A stretch of DNA of 5,290 nucleotides from Hyella sp964606015 (GCA_964606015.1 CAZSEZ010000255.1:1-5290), one strand, 5' to 3'; numbered from the stretch's first letter, positions 1 to 4,997 are shown. The notes: a model not told the origin generated them from the sequence alone. Translations and numbers: made by a program.

Positions 1-611
1 CACGTTCATTTCGTCGTCCAGTGACTTCTCTAGCTGAGATGAAAGAAGCTGTGGCAACTCACACTACCAGAGCGGCAGCGAAACTAAGAGAACAAAAACA
101 ATGTGCAGCAGCAGTCACAGTCTTTATCTTGACTAGTAGGTTTAAAGACAGTTCTCTTGGCGCGCGTTCCCTTGCGCCTTGCGTCGGCGCGGGTTCGCAC
201 CGCTATTATTCCAACTCGATAACTCTACCTCTACCCATAGCTTCTAATCTCACTCCAGAGTTAATTGATGTTGCTCTCAGAGGTTTAGAGCTAATTTTTT
301 ATGAAGGCTATCAATATAAAAAAGCTGGCATCATCATGCAGGGACTTCAGCCAGCCAGCATTCGTCAGGGCAATCTATTTCTACCTGAATATGACCCAAC
401 CAAGCAAGAAAAGTTGATGAAGACAATTGATCAATTGAATAATCAGTTTGGTAAAGACACGCTCTTTTGGGCAGCAAGCGGTATCAAACAATCCTGGCAA
501 ATGAAACGAGAAAGAGTTAGTCCTCGTTTTACAACCTGCTGGAGTGAACTTCCCATCGTGAAAGCTTCCTTTCCTAATTATGTTGATGAGATGAGCAGTA
601 GGATTCTTTGA
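1..611 (+). CDS. umuC: DNA polymerase V catalytic subunit UmuC (Y-family), 3' part only
   Basis: The reading frame is open to the left edge (codons begin at position 3, reading RSFRRPVTSL), so the start and the catalytic palm and fingers lie outside the window. GTG at 21 is an internal valine, not a start. What remains is the little-finger (DNA-binding) domain and the C-terminal DUF4113-type tail. UmuC hallmarks are the run VTSLAEMKEAV, the block SITLPLP, the GYQYKKAGI block, and the ending WQMKRE...SPRFTTCW.ELP, which matches the usual UmuC C-terminus. The family performs error-prone translesion synthesis with UmuD', normally under SOS control; umuD is not in view. Two oddities: the SRSFG motif, usually conserved, reads RSFRR here, and a 17-residue GC-rich insertion sits in the little finger (see the repeat at 153). 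Because the frame stays open through the insertion, the product may still be made. Family assignment is secure; activity is unknown. Confidence 0.93.
   Translation, partial: RSFRRPVTSLAEMKEAVATHTTRAAAKLREQKQCAAAVTVFILTSRFKDSSLGARSLAPCVGAGSHRYYSNSITLPLPIASNLTPELIDVALRGLELIFYEGYQYKKAGIIMQGLQPASIRQGNLFLPEYDPTKQEKLMKTIDQLNNQFGKDTLFWAASGIKQSWQMKRERVSPRFTTCWSELPIVKASFPNYVDEMSSRIL
153..203. repeat. GC-rich palindromic repeat inserted in frame in umuC
   Basis: These 51 bases are strikingly GC-rich against AT-rich surroundings and add 17 residues, including LGARSLAPCVGAGSHR, between FKDS and YYSNSITLPLP. In other UmuC proteins the flanks are nearly contiguous. The element contains GGCGC (159-163), GCGCC (174-178) and GGCGC (186-190). 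The middle copy can pair with either outer one to form alternative 5-bp hairpins. Its length is a multiple of three and it has no stop in this frame. It looks like a small dispersed palindromic repeat that has entered a coding region; the boundaries are approximate, within a few bases. Confidence 0.7.
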
Positions 612-633
612 TTATGAAAATAATACTTTGGTG

Positions 634-666
634 AAAAATAAAAAACCTTGGCACACATACCAAGGT
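634..666 (-). terminator. Rho-independent terminator of the psb34-pgr5 unit
   Basis: A perfect 7-bp stem ACCTTGG (645-651) / CCAAGGT (660-666) closes an 8-base loop. Read on the minus strand it is followed by a T-rich run (TTTTTT A TTTTT, 645 down to 634). It lies about 90 bases past the pgr5 stop. On the plus strand no T run follows, so it would not act as a classical terminator for umuC. Confidence 0.85.
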
Positions 667-683
667 CGAGGAGGAGAAATTCT

Positions 684-737
684 ATGAATGACGAGCGAAC
701 CAACGGATTATCAATCCGTCAAGGAACGCGCGATTAG
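684..737 (+). CDS. possible 17-residue peptide with a strong Shine-Dalgarno site
   Basis: ATG at 684 is preceded by AGGAGGAG (669-676), about 7 bases upstream, an unusually good ribosome site. The frame reads MNDERTNGLSIRQGTRD and stops at 735-737. It lies on the strand opposite the 3' untranslated region of pgr5 and includes an inverted repeat (703-719). I do not recognise the peptide and see no promoter of its own; it could be read from umuC transcription running on. It may equally be chance. Confidence 0.2.
   Translation: MNDERTNGLSIRQGTRD
703..719. repeat. 7-bp inverted repeat downstream of pgr5
   Basis: ACGGATT (703-709) and AATCCGT (713-719) pair perfectly around a 3-base loop. On the minus strand this is a tight hairpin in the pgr5 3' untranslated region, upstream of the terminator, and could protect the mRNA end. 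No T run follows it on either strand. Confidence 0.55.
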
Positions 738-755
738 AGAGATAAATAAAACTTG

Positions 756-953
756 TTAAGCCAGAAAACCTAATCTTTTGCCATTGTCACGGGCAGTTCT
801 GATAAGGTTTTGTCTCGTGGTTCTTTCGATACCGACAGCTTCGCAATAAACCCTGATGACTTGAGAATGTTTAGCGATCGCTTTACCACGAAGTTTATTA
901 AATTTAGCTTTACCTAGATAGTTACGAACCAGAATAACGATGGGTGCAAACAT
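756..953 (-). CDS. pgr5: PGR5 homologue (cyclic electron flow around photosystem I)
   Basis: The 65-residue product matches the mature part of plant PGR5 nearly end to end: FAPIV..VRN..GK.KFN.LRGKAIA.HSQVI at the N-terminus and R..LIR.A..NGKRLGFLA at the C-terminus. Its length is that of cyanobacterial PGR5 (Ssr2016 in Synechocystis). The family is known for antimycin A-sensitive return of electrons from ferredoxin to plastoquinone and for protecting photosystem I; it is a small peripheral thylakoid protein without membrane helices. A single cysteine is present (YCEAVGI), as in plants. The ATG at 951-953 aligns with the conserved start of the mature protein; GAAGAAG just upstream is a modest ribosome site. 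It lies 71 bp behind psb34 in the same direction with no clear promoter between, and a strong terminator follows, so cotranscription with psb34 is likely. The gene holds a HIP1 octamer. Confidence 0.93.
   Translation of the reverse strand: MFAPIVILVRNYLGKAKFNKLRGKAIAKHSQVIRVYCEAVGIERTTRQNLIRTARDNGKRLGFLA
874..881. repeat. HIP1 octamer GCGATCGC (in pgr5)
   Basis: A perfect copy of the highly iterated palindrome typical of many cyanobacterial genomes. It supports the taxonomic call. Confidence 0.9.
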
Positions 954-974
954 TGCTTCTTCTAGACCTCGATT

Positions 975-1002
975 AAAAGTTGTTGTTAAAAAAGTTGTTG
1001 TT
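975..1002. repeat. 13-base direct repeat between psb34 and pgr5
   Basis: AAAAGTTGTTGTT occurs at 975-987 and again at 990-1002. A second short direct repeat, TCTGACA, lies alongside at 1007-1013 and 1017-1023. Together they fill most of the 71-bp gap and look like local duplication. A role in processing or translation of pgr5 is possible but not shown. Confidence 0.6.
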
Positions 1003-1024
1003 GAAATCTGACAGTCTCTGACAA

Positions 1025-1195
1025 TTAGCTAACTGCGTAAGAAACGAAAAGTAAGAAAGTTACTAGTAGTGCAGCAACAGCACCTTGCTTGAGATAGCGT
1101 TTTTGTTCCCAAACAGCAGGATATTCTGCATAGCTCATTTTGGGTTCTAGAGCGTAGTTGTTAAGAGTTCCATTGTCTAATTGAGTGGTGTACAT
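1025..1195 (-). CDS. psb34: Psb34 / Ssl1498-family photosystem II assembly protein
   Basis: The 56-residue product has the family layout: a short soluble tail with G.LNNYA.EPKM..AEYP, a charged QKRY segment, and one membrane helix (about residues 38-55) ending in SYAVS. Ssl1498 (Psb34) in Synechocystis and its Thermosynechococcus counterpart bind CP47-containing photosystem II intermediates, near where high-light-inducible proteins attach, and are often annotated as light-harvesting-like proteins. The N-terminal tail is expected on the cytoplasmic side of the thylakoid. ATG at 1193-1195 is well supported: GGAGG (1203-1207) stands 7 bases upstream. It is the first gene of a probable two-gene unit with pgr5 and has a consensus promoter about 40 bases upstream. 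Similarity is recognised by eye from the conserved tail and the VS ending, not by a search. Confidence 0.85.
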   Translation of the reverse strand: MYTTQLDNGTLNNYALEPKMSYAEYPAVWEQKRYLKQGAVAALLVTFLLFVSYAVS

Positions 1196-1233
1196 GGAAG
1201 TTCCTCCGTGTTTAGTATCTTTTGTTACTACCT

Positions 1234-1262
1234 ATATTAACTAATGTAACGAATATAGTCAA
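1234..1262 (-). promoter_or_regulatory. sigma70-type promoter of psb34-pgr5
   Basis: On the minus strand TTGACT (1262-1257) and TAATAT (1239-1234) are separated by exactly 17 bases, close to the consensus for the housekeeping sigma factor. Transcription would start near 1227, leaving about 30 bases of leader that contains the GGAGG ribosome site. Confidence 0.75.
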
Positions 1263-1272
1263 GTTTTGTAAA
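1255..1272 (-). promoter_or_regulatory. HLR1-like element (possible RpaB site) at the psb34 -35
   Basis: HLR1 is two imperfect octamers (G/T)TTACA(A/T)(A/T) spaced by two bases and bound by the light-response regulator RpaB. On the minus strand TTTACAAA (1272-1265) is a full match. After AC comes TTGACTAT (1262-1255), matching 6 of 8 positions and overlapping the -35 hexamer. A further full half-site, GTTACATT (1250-1243), lies in the promoter spacer. High-light control of a photosystem II assembly gene by RpaB would make sense; overlap with the core promoter suggests repression in low light. Binding is inferred. Confidence 0.45.
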
Positions 1273-1282
1273 TATACTTGAC
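1258..1282. repeat. inverted repeat overlapping the psb34 -35
   Basis: GTCAAGT (1258-1264) and ACTTGAC (1276-1282) are perfect inverted copies around an 11-base AT-rich spacer. One arm contains most of the psb34 -35 hexamer. The spacing would suit a dimeric regulator, but it may be incidental, since the arms are also -35-like sequences on opposite strands. Confidence 0.4.
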
Positions 1283-1314
1283 AGAGTAATATTTATACTA
1301 TCTATCTACAAAGA

Positions 1315-1582
1315 CTATCTAATATCTGCTGTAAACTGTTTACTGAATAAGTAGAACTCTTTTCCCCCGGCATCTGTAGGAGCATCAAAGCCCGTTGAGT
1401 CAATCCATAAGATGACTACTCCTGTTGCGGGAAAATGTTGCTTGCTAGGATCAAAAATCGGGAATTGGAAAAATGCGATCAGGATTCTTATCTCCAATTA
1501 AAAAGTAGGGACAAGATTTGAAACGTTTTAATAGGCTCAACTCTTGAACTGGTGAAACTGCTAGATAATATCTATTTGGAAC
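1315..1582 (-). pseudogene. decayed coding region in two frames, unrecognised
   Basis: Two adjoining minus-strand frames read like one broken protein. The upstream frame (1582-1451) gives 43 residues including RYYLAVSPVQELSLLKRF and a GDKNPDRIFPIPDF end. The downstream frame continues from about 1453 with DPSKQHFPATGVVILWIDSTG and runs to a stop at 1315. Neither has a convincing start: the frames begin just after stops, and the only in-frame start of the second is a TTG at 1497 without a ribosome site. A single shift near 1453-1465 would join them into about 89 residues. The WIDSTGFDAP...G.EFYLFSKQF stretch is faintly like the C-terminal part of type IV pilin-like proteins, but I cannot assign a family. 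Chance open frames are the alternative. Confidence 0.35.
1544..1571 (+). promoter_or_regulatory. candidate promoter of the helicase gene
   Basis: TTGAAC (1544-1549) and TAATAT (1566-1571) are spaced by 16 bases. The predicted start near 1578 would leave a leader of about 110 bases before the ATG at 1688. It lies inside the decayed region on the other strand. It is the best sigma70-like match I found upstream of the helicase. Confidence 0.4.
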
Positions 1583-1671
1583 CTATGGAAGGTACCAGAA
1601 ACAGATCATATCTAACCAATCCAGCACTAATTAACTAATTATTAGAGTTTTGGCAGTACATCAAATCTTTT

Positions 1672-1678
1672 AAGGAAG
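1672..1678 (+). promoter_or_regulatory. ribosome binding site deciding the helicase start
   Basis: AAGGAAG ends 9 bases before ATG (1688) but only 3 bases before the upstream in-frame GTG (1682). The spacing favours the ATG, so the longer GTG start is not used here. Confidence 0.6.
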
Positions 1679-1687
1679 ATTGTGGCG

Positions 1688-3487
1688 ATGGCTAAAAAAA
1701 ATACTCCAACCCAATTGATTGAGGTTCCCCTTGAGTTCGCTAATGAGGTCAAGTTATTTACTAATCTATTGAAAACTGGAGAAATTGATGATTTCGCTGA
1801 ATTACTTCACCTAGCAGGACTAGGACAGCCAGATTTATCTGACAAAGACATACTGCTCAATTCCAATGCAAATCAGAATTCTTTAGAAAGCCCTTCGTCG
1901 GACTTAGATAATCTTTGGAGCGAAGTACTAGATCGAGTTCAATCTCCCCTAACCAAAGCTTTACTGCGACAAAAAGCTCAGTTACTGGATCTTGATGAGT
2001 CATCAGCAATTGTAGGATTTCAGTCCAAATCACTATTGAAAATCAACCAAAATAAGATTTCCTTAATTGAGCAAGCTTTTAATTGCGTTTTGGGTCACAA
2101 AGTTAAAGTTGAATTGGTTGAATCAGCAGCTACTGTAAATCGTTCCACCATAAGTAACTTGAACCAAATAACGAAACCTCAGAATAGGAAGAACCGCAGA
2201 ATAAACCTGACAGAAGATCAACAAAAGGCTCTAGTCTCCCTGAAATCCTTTACTGAAAGTCAAGACAAGTTTTTTAGGCTAACGGGCTATGCCGGTACAG
2301 GTAAATCATTTCTGATCTGTCGATATCTTGAATGGCTAAAATCTACGGATTATTCTTTTGTCGCTGCTTGTCCTACCAATAAGGCGGCTAAGAGTCTAGA
2401 AAACTTAGCTGCAACAGAGAATCTTGGTTTAGAAGTCAAAACTATTGCTCAGTTATTAGGTCAGCAGCCAGAATTTAATGAAAAGACAGGTAAAGAAGAA
2501 TTTATTTGTAATGGAAAGGCTGATTTATCTGGATACAGTGTGGTTATAATTGATGAGTTTTCTATGGTTAATCAGGAAAACTTTAAAGAATTAGTCAAAG
2601 CTGCTCGGTCTTCTCTTTTAACTAAAGTAATTTTTGTTGGTGATGCAGCACAGTTACCTCCAGTCAAAGAAAAAGAACCAATTGTTGCTACATCACCTTT
2701 GATAGAAAGAGACGCAACTTTAAGCTCAGTAGTGCGCTACGACGGTCAAATTGCTCATATCGCTGAAGTAATCAGAAGTGACCCTAAATATAATCGTGTC
2801 ATATATCCATTTCGTTCTACTGACGATGCAACTATTCTCGTAGTGCCAGAAACAGAATGGTTAGCTAGGGCCATTGAACTGTTTGAATCGGAAGCATATA
2901 AACTTAATCCAGATCTTGTAAGGTTTCTCGGCTGGAGAAATAAAACTGTTAAATCACTCAATCAATTTGTTCGTAAAAAACTTTGGGGCGATGAGGCATT
3001 GCCTTACGTATCAGGAGATCGCCTGATTGCGCGTAAACCTTTATTTAGAACTAAGCCAGGAGGTAAAGGAAAAAATAAGTGGCGTATTTTAATCAATAAT
3101 TCAGAAGAGGCTACTGTAATTAGACCTGGTGAGCTTAAAGAACTAGTTTTTCAAAAAGAAATTTATCAATACTGGCATGTTGAAGTAAAGCCTGAAGTCA
3201 GGGAAAAACCTTATATACTATCGATTCTTCACGAGGATTATGTAGAAAAACATACTGCTGCTGTTAAACATTTTGCTAGCAAGAAACAGTGGAGCTACTA
3301 TTTCGATCTATCGAGAATGTTTGATGATGTGGGCTATGGCTATGCTTTGACTACTCATAAGGCACAGGGCAGTACTATCGATTATGTCTTTTTAGATGTG
3401 AAAGATATGAAAGGATGTCGCGATCGCCAAAAATTACTTTATACCGCTCTGACTCGTGCTAAGAGACAGGCAATAATTTCCGAGTAA
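1688..3487 (+). CDS. Dda/RecD-like SF1B DNA helicase with an N-terminal DnaX-tau-like domain
   Basis: The product is 599 residues. The helicase part (about 170-599) has all superfamily 1B motifs: LTEDQQKAL; Walker A GYAGTGKS (200-207, K206); CPTNKAAKSL (Ia); Walker B VVIIDEFSM (D289, E290); GDAAQLPPV (III); a conserved arginine in VVRYDG (R350); LTTHKAQGST (V); and LLYTALTRAKR (VI, R590). The layout, including KPLFRTK before an SH3-like insert (about 440-545), is that of T4 Dda and RecD2-type 5'-3' helicases, but Dda is only about 440 residues. The extra N-terminus holds a short predicted helical piece (about 10-42) and a segment at about 71-145 (LWSEVLD..QSPLTKALLRQ, an AIVGFQSKSLLKI strand, then a helix and a VKVELVE strand). 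That segment resembles the C-terminal domain of cyanobacterial DnaX (tau). A low-complexity linker follows. The fusion suggests loading at, or contact with, the replisome; that is inference. The protein is soluble, and the gene stands alone with its own candidate promoter and ends in a HIP1-containing stretch. Confidence 0.9.
   Translation: MAKKNTPTQLIEVPLEFANEVKLFTNLLKTGEIDDFAELLHLAGLGQPDLSDKDILLNSNANQNSLESPSSDLDNLWSEVLDRVQSPLTKALLRQKAQLLDLDESSAIVGFQSKSLLKINQNKISLIEQAFNCVLGHKVKVELVESAATVNRSTISNLNQITKPQNRKNRRINLTEDQQKALVSLKSFTESQDKFFRLTGYAGTGKSFLICRYLEWLKSTDYSFVAACPTNKAAKSLENLAATENLGLEVKTIAQLLGQQPEFNEKTGKEEFICNGKADLSGYSVVIIDEFSMVNQENFKELVKAARSSLLTKVIFVGDAAQLPPVKEKEPIVATSPLIERDATLSSVVRYDGQIAHIAEVIRSDPKYNRVIYPFRSTDDATILVVPETEWLARAIELFESEAYKLNPDLVRFLGWRNKTVKSLNQFVRKKLWGDEALPYVSGDRLIARKPLFRTKPGGKGKNKWRILINNSEEATVIRPGELKELVFQKEIYQYWHVEVKPEVREKPYILSILHEDYVEKHTAAVKHFASKKQWSYYFDLSRMFDDVGYGYALTTHKAQGSTIDYVFLDVKDMKGCRDRQKLLYTALTRAKRQAIISE
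3420..3427. repeat. HIP1 octamer GCGATCGC (in the helicase gene)
   Basis: A perfect HIP1 copy inside codons for the segment before motif VI. Confidence 0.9.
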
Positions 3488-3489
3488 AT

Positions 3490-3521
3490 AGACTAGAGAG
3501 TCTTTCGCCTAGTGCAACTAG
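3490..3521 (+). terminator. weak hairpins just past the helicase stop
   Basis: AGACT (3490-3494) pairs with AGTCT (3499-3503) and is followed only by TTTC. CTAGT (3509-3513) pairs with ACTAG (3517-3521). Both are short 5-bp stems without a real T run. They lie between convergent reading frames and could weakly end transcription; no better terminator is visible. Confidence 0.2.
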
Positions 3522-3682
3522 ATGCCCTTGGCATATTCATAAGATTTCTGAACAATCGTTCTCACAGTTTTCAATTCTGCATCGTCACGAGGAGAGAACA
3601 CCATCACAAGACCGAGCAGTAATTTACCTTGCGCCACAAAGAAGTGGTTTTCGTCGTCTACTATTCTGTTTAAAAGACTCTT
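3518..3682 (-). pseudogene. 3' remnant of an unrecognised gene
   Basis: After a TGA at 3683-3685 an open minus-strand frame gives 54 residues with normal protein composition, including NRIVDDENHFFVAQGKLLLG, a hydrophobic LGLVMVFSPRDD strand, and a helical end ELKTVRTIVQKSYEYAKGI. No ATG, GTG or TTG lies near the beginning of the frame; the first GTG would leave only 39 residues without a ribosome site. An ATG at 3690 in a neighbouring frame could start the protein (MNER...) if a base were gained or lost near 3680. It may therefore be a small gene broken at its fifth codon or the tail of a longer one. I do not recognise the family. It lies 18 bases downstream of the membrane protein gene on the same strand. 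Confidence 0.45.
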
Positions 3683-3695
3683 TCATTCATGAAAG
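3680..3695. repeat. perfect palindrome at the edge of the gene remnant
   Basis: CTTTCAT (3680-3686) and ATGAAAG (3689-3695) are perfect inverted copies around 2 bases. It sits between the stop of the membrane protein and the first codon of the remnant at 3518, exactly where that frame breaks. Confidence 0.5.
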
Positions 3696-3700
3696 TAATT

Positions 3701-4201
3701 TCAGCCGAATATCTTACGATAGCCTACATACGCTACCCCTAACAAAATAGCTAAGAGCAATAAAAAACTACTAAATGGAAGATAAGAGAAAAATACAATA
3801 CGGATCTTCTCTGCTAACCAAGATAGAACGAGAAAGACCCCTCCTAACAATGTCAAACCTTGCAATGTGCGAAAGGCAGGAATAGTTTCTAAAGGAATAC
3901 GATAACTCGAAAGCCATAATGACGTAATGAGATGATAGGGAGGTAAAAACAGCAATAGAATATTGGCTTGTTGAATGACCTTCCTCCAACCACCTGTATT
4001 TGTTGCATAGGATAAATAACCAGATAGCAACAGCATACTAACCATTGAGATTCCTAAGTTGAAGCTCAGCAAGTATGGTTCTTCTTTTTTCCCAGGAATT
4101 ACGAAACAAACTAAATAGATAATCCAGGGACTTGAGAAGAGAATCAGAATGATAGGAATTTCGTAAGCAGCAATATTGCTAAATAAAGCTTCTAAAGTCA
4201 T
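3701..4201 (-). CDS. conserved-type integral membrane protein, function unknown
   Basis: The 166-residue product is a polytopic membrane protein with about five hydrophobic helices (roughly 14-35, 43-65, 79-97, 114-130, 143-160). The loops are short: a basic/acidic PGKKEEP turn after helix 1, a polar SYATNTGGWRKVIQQAN stretch after helix 2, and RIPLETIPAFRTLQG before helix 4. There is no signal peptide, metal ligand set or catalytic motif I can point to. The many internal polar or turn residues (SSPW, LPPY, YLPF) suggest a genuine, conserved fold rather than chance hydrophobicity, and I believe similar proteins occur across cyanobacteria, though I cannot name a family. ATG at 4199-4201 has only a weak purine stretch (AATAAG) upstream. 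A shorter frame at 3771-3989 on the same strand is its shadow. No clear promoter was found upstream, and only the gene remnant at 3518-3682 follows it. Confidence 0.8.
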   Translation of the reverse strand: MTLEALFSNIAAYEIPIILILFSSPWIIYLVCFVIPGKKEEPYLLSFNLGISMVSMLLLSGYLSYATNTGGWRKVIQQANILLLFLPPYHLITSLWLSSYRIPLETIPAFRTLQGLTLLGGVFLVLSWLAEKIRIVFFSYLPFSSFLLLLAILLGVAYVGYRKIFG

Positions 4202-4404
4202 TACTTATTGTAGTTGTAGATAAGTCATTCAATTATGGCTCAAGAGACAGAGGTAGAAGTTATAGCTTTGGTAATGATTTTTAAACTATTTATTTTCTTT
4301 ATTTTGAGCTGCCACAAATATTAGTTTCAAAAGTACATTGCCCACTTAACATGCTTTAAAACACAAAACTGGCTCCCTCAAGTTAAAAATAGAGCAGATG
4401 ATAG
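4202..4404. other. AT-rich gap with no supported gene
   Basis: This stretch would hold the promoter of the membrane protein at 3701-4201, but no good -35/-10 pair is visible on the minus strand. A 29-codon plus-strand frame (4235-4324) with one hydrophobic segment lacks a ribosome site. Nothing else stands out. Confidence 0.5.
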
Positions 4405-4581
4405 AACTTAAGTGAACCTAAAGCTGTTACAGGGCATGAAAAGCTACCCCCTGATTTTTTTCCACCGTATTCTCCAGACTTTAATCCTATTGAACAGGAT
4501 TTAGCTACTATCAAAAGGAAGAGAATTGAGGTTCCTTGGAGAACAATGCTTGACTCAATTATTAAATCCTATGGAAATTAA
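4405..4581 (+). pseudogene. C-terminal stub of an IS630/Tc1-type transposase
   Basis: The frame opens after a TAG at 4402-4404 without a start codon and gives 58 residues. The centre, FFPPYSPDFNPIEQDLATIK, is the signature around the last acidic residue of the DDE triad in IS630-family transposases (LPPYSPDLNPIE.....K), so the E at residue 30 is the catalytic glutamate. The first two D motifs and the DNA-binding region are missing. The frame ends normally after KSYGN at 4579-4581. The family excises and inserts DNA at TA sites; this copy cannot be active. It abuts, on the opposite strand, the recombinase remnant at 4591, which it may have truncated when the element was whole. Confidence 0.8.
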
Positions 4582-4590
4582 TTGGAATAG

Positions 4591-4904
4591 CTATCTCTTG
4601 TAGTTTTCCCAGATTTCTCTTAGGTTAAGTTCCTTCTGTTTATCCGCTAGCTGAAGTGCATAGAAATCAGAGTAAGAGGCGAGGGTAGGTATCAAAACAA
4701 CCCATTTCAATATCGCGGTTAATTTTCTGAGCGATATTTTGCGCTTTTAAGAAACCTTCAGGAGTCTTTGTTGCTACTCGAAAATCATTCCTTATTCTTT
4801 TTGGGTAGGTAAAGCTAATCCGTAGTTATCTTATATCTTTGATCTGTTCTAATCACAATCTTACCAATTTTAGTTGTGTAGTTAGTAGCGTCAACAGTAT
4901 ACAT
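4591..4904 (-). pseudogene. frameshifted N-terminal part of a phage-type tyrosine recombinase
   Basis: Three consecutive minus-strand frames read as one integrase N-terminus. Frame 1 starts at ATG 4904 (MYTVDATNYTTKIGKIVIRT, stop at 4815-4817). Frame 2, from about 4825 to 4667, gives LRISFTYPKRIRNDF, then TPEGFLKAQNIAQKINRDIE and GCFDT. Frame 3, from 4692 to 4591, gives YALQLADKQKELNLREIWENY. The pattern G.LRI.F.YP...R......TPE....A..IA..I..DI..G.FD followed by L.L.E.WE.Y is the arm-type DNA-binding domain and the start of the core-binding domain of cyanobacterial site-specific integrases. Two shifts (near 4822-4828 and 4685-4692) and the loss of the whole catalytic domain (R...H..R...Y) make it dead. 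It is cut off where the transposase stub begins on the other strand. Confidence 0.7.
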
Positions 4905-4997
4905 GGGCTTCAGTAGATACTCTTGTTCTTTGAATATGCTCTATGAGCCTTGCTGTAAAAGGGTTATAGGCGGATTGTATATGCTAAAGGCGACCCC

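Noticed and set aside
1268..1277. NtcA box (GTA-N8-TAC) upstream of psb34
   Set aside because: GTA and TAC are separated by only 4 bases.
1278..1283. Plus-strand TTGACA as a -35 element
   Set aside because: The nearest AT-rich hexamers are at 15-base or otherwise poor spacing, and no plus-strand gene begins nearby.
1682..1690. GTG start for the helicase, two codons upstream
   Set aside because: It lies only 3 bases after AAGGAAG; the ATG at 1688 has much better spacing.
2755..2961. 68-codon minus-strand frame
   Set aside because: It lies wholly inside the helicase gene, antisense, with no motif or ribosome site.
3771..3989. 72-codon minus-strand frame
   Set aside because: It is an out-of-frame shadow of the membrane protein gene at 3701-4201.
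4235..4324. 29-codon plus-strand frame with a hydrophobic stretch
   Set aside because: No ribosome site, AT-driven hydrophobic codons, and no family likeness; it is probably chance.
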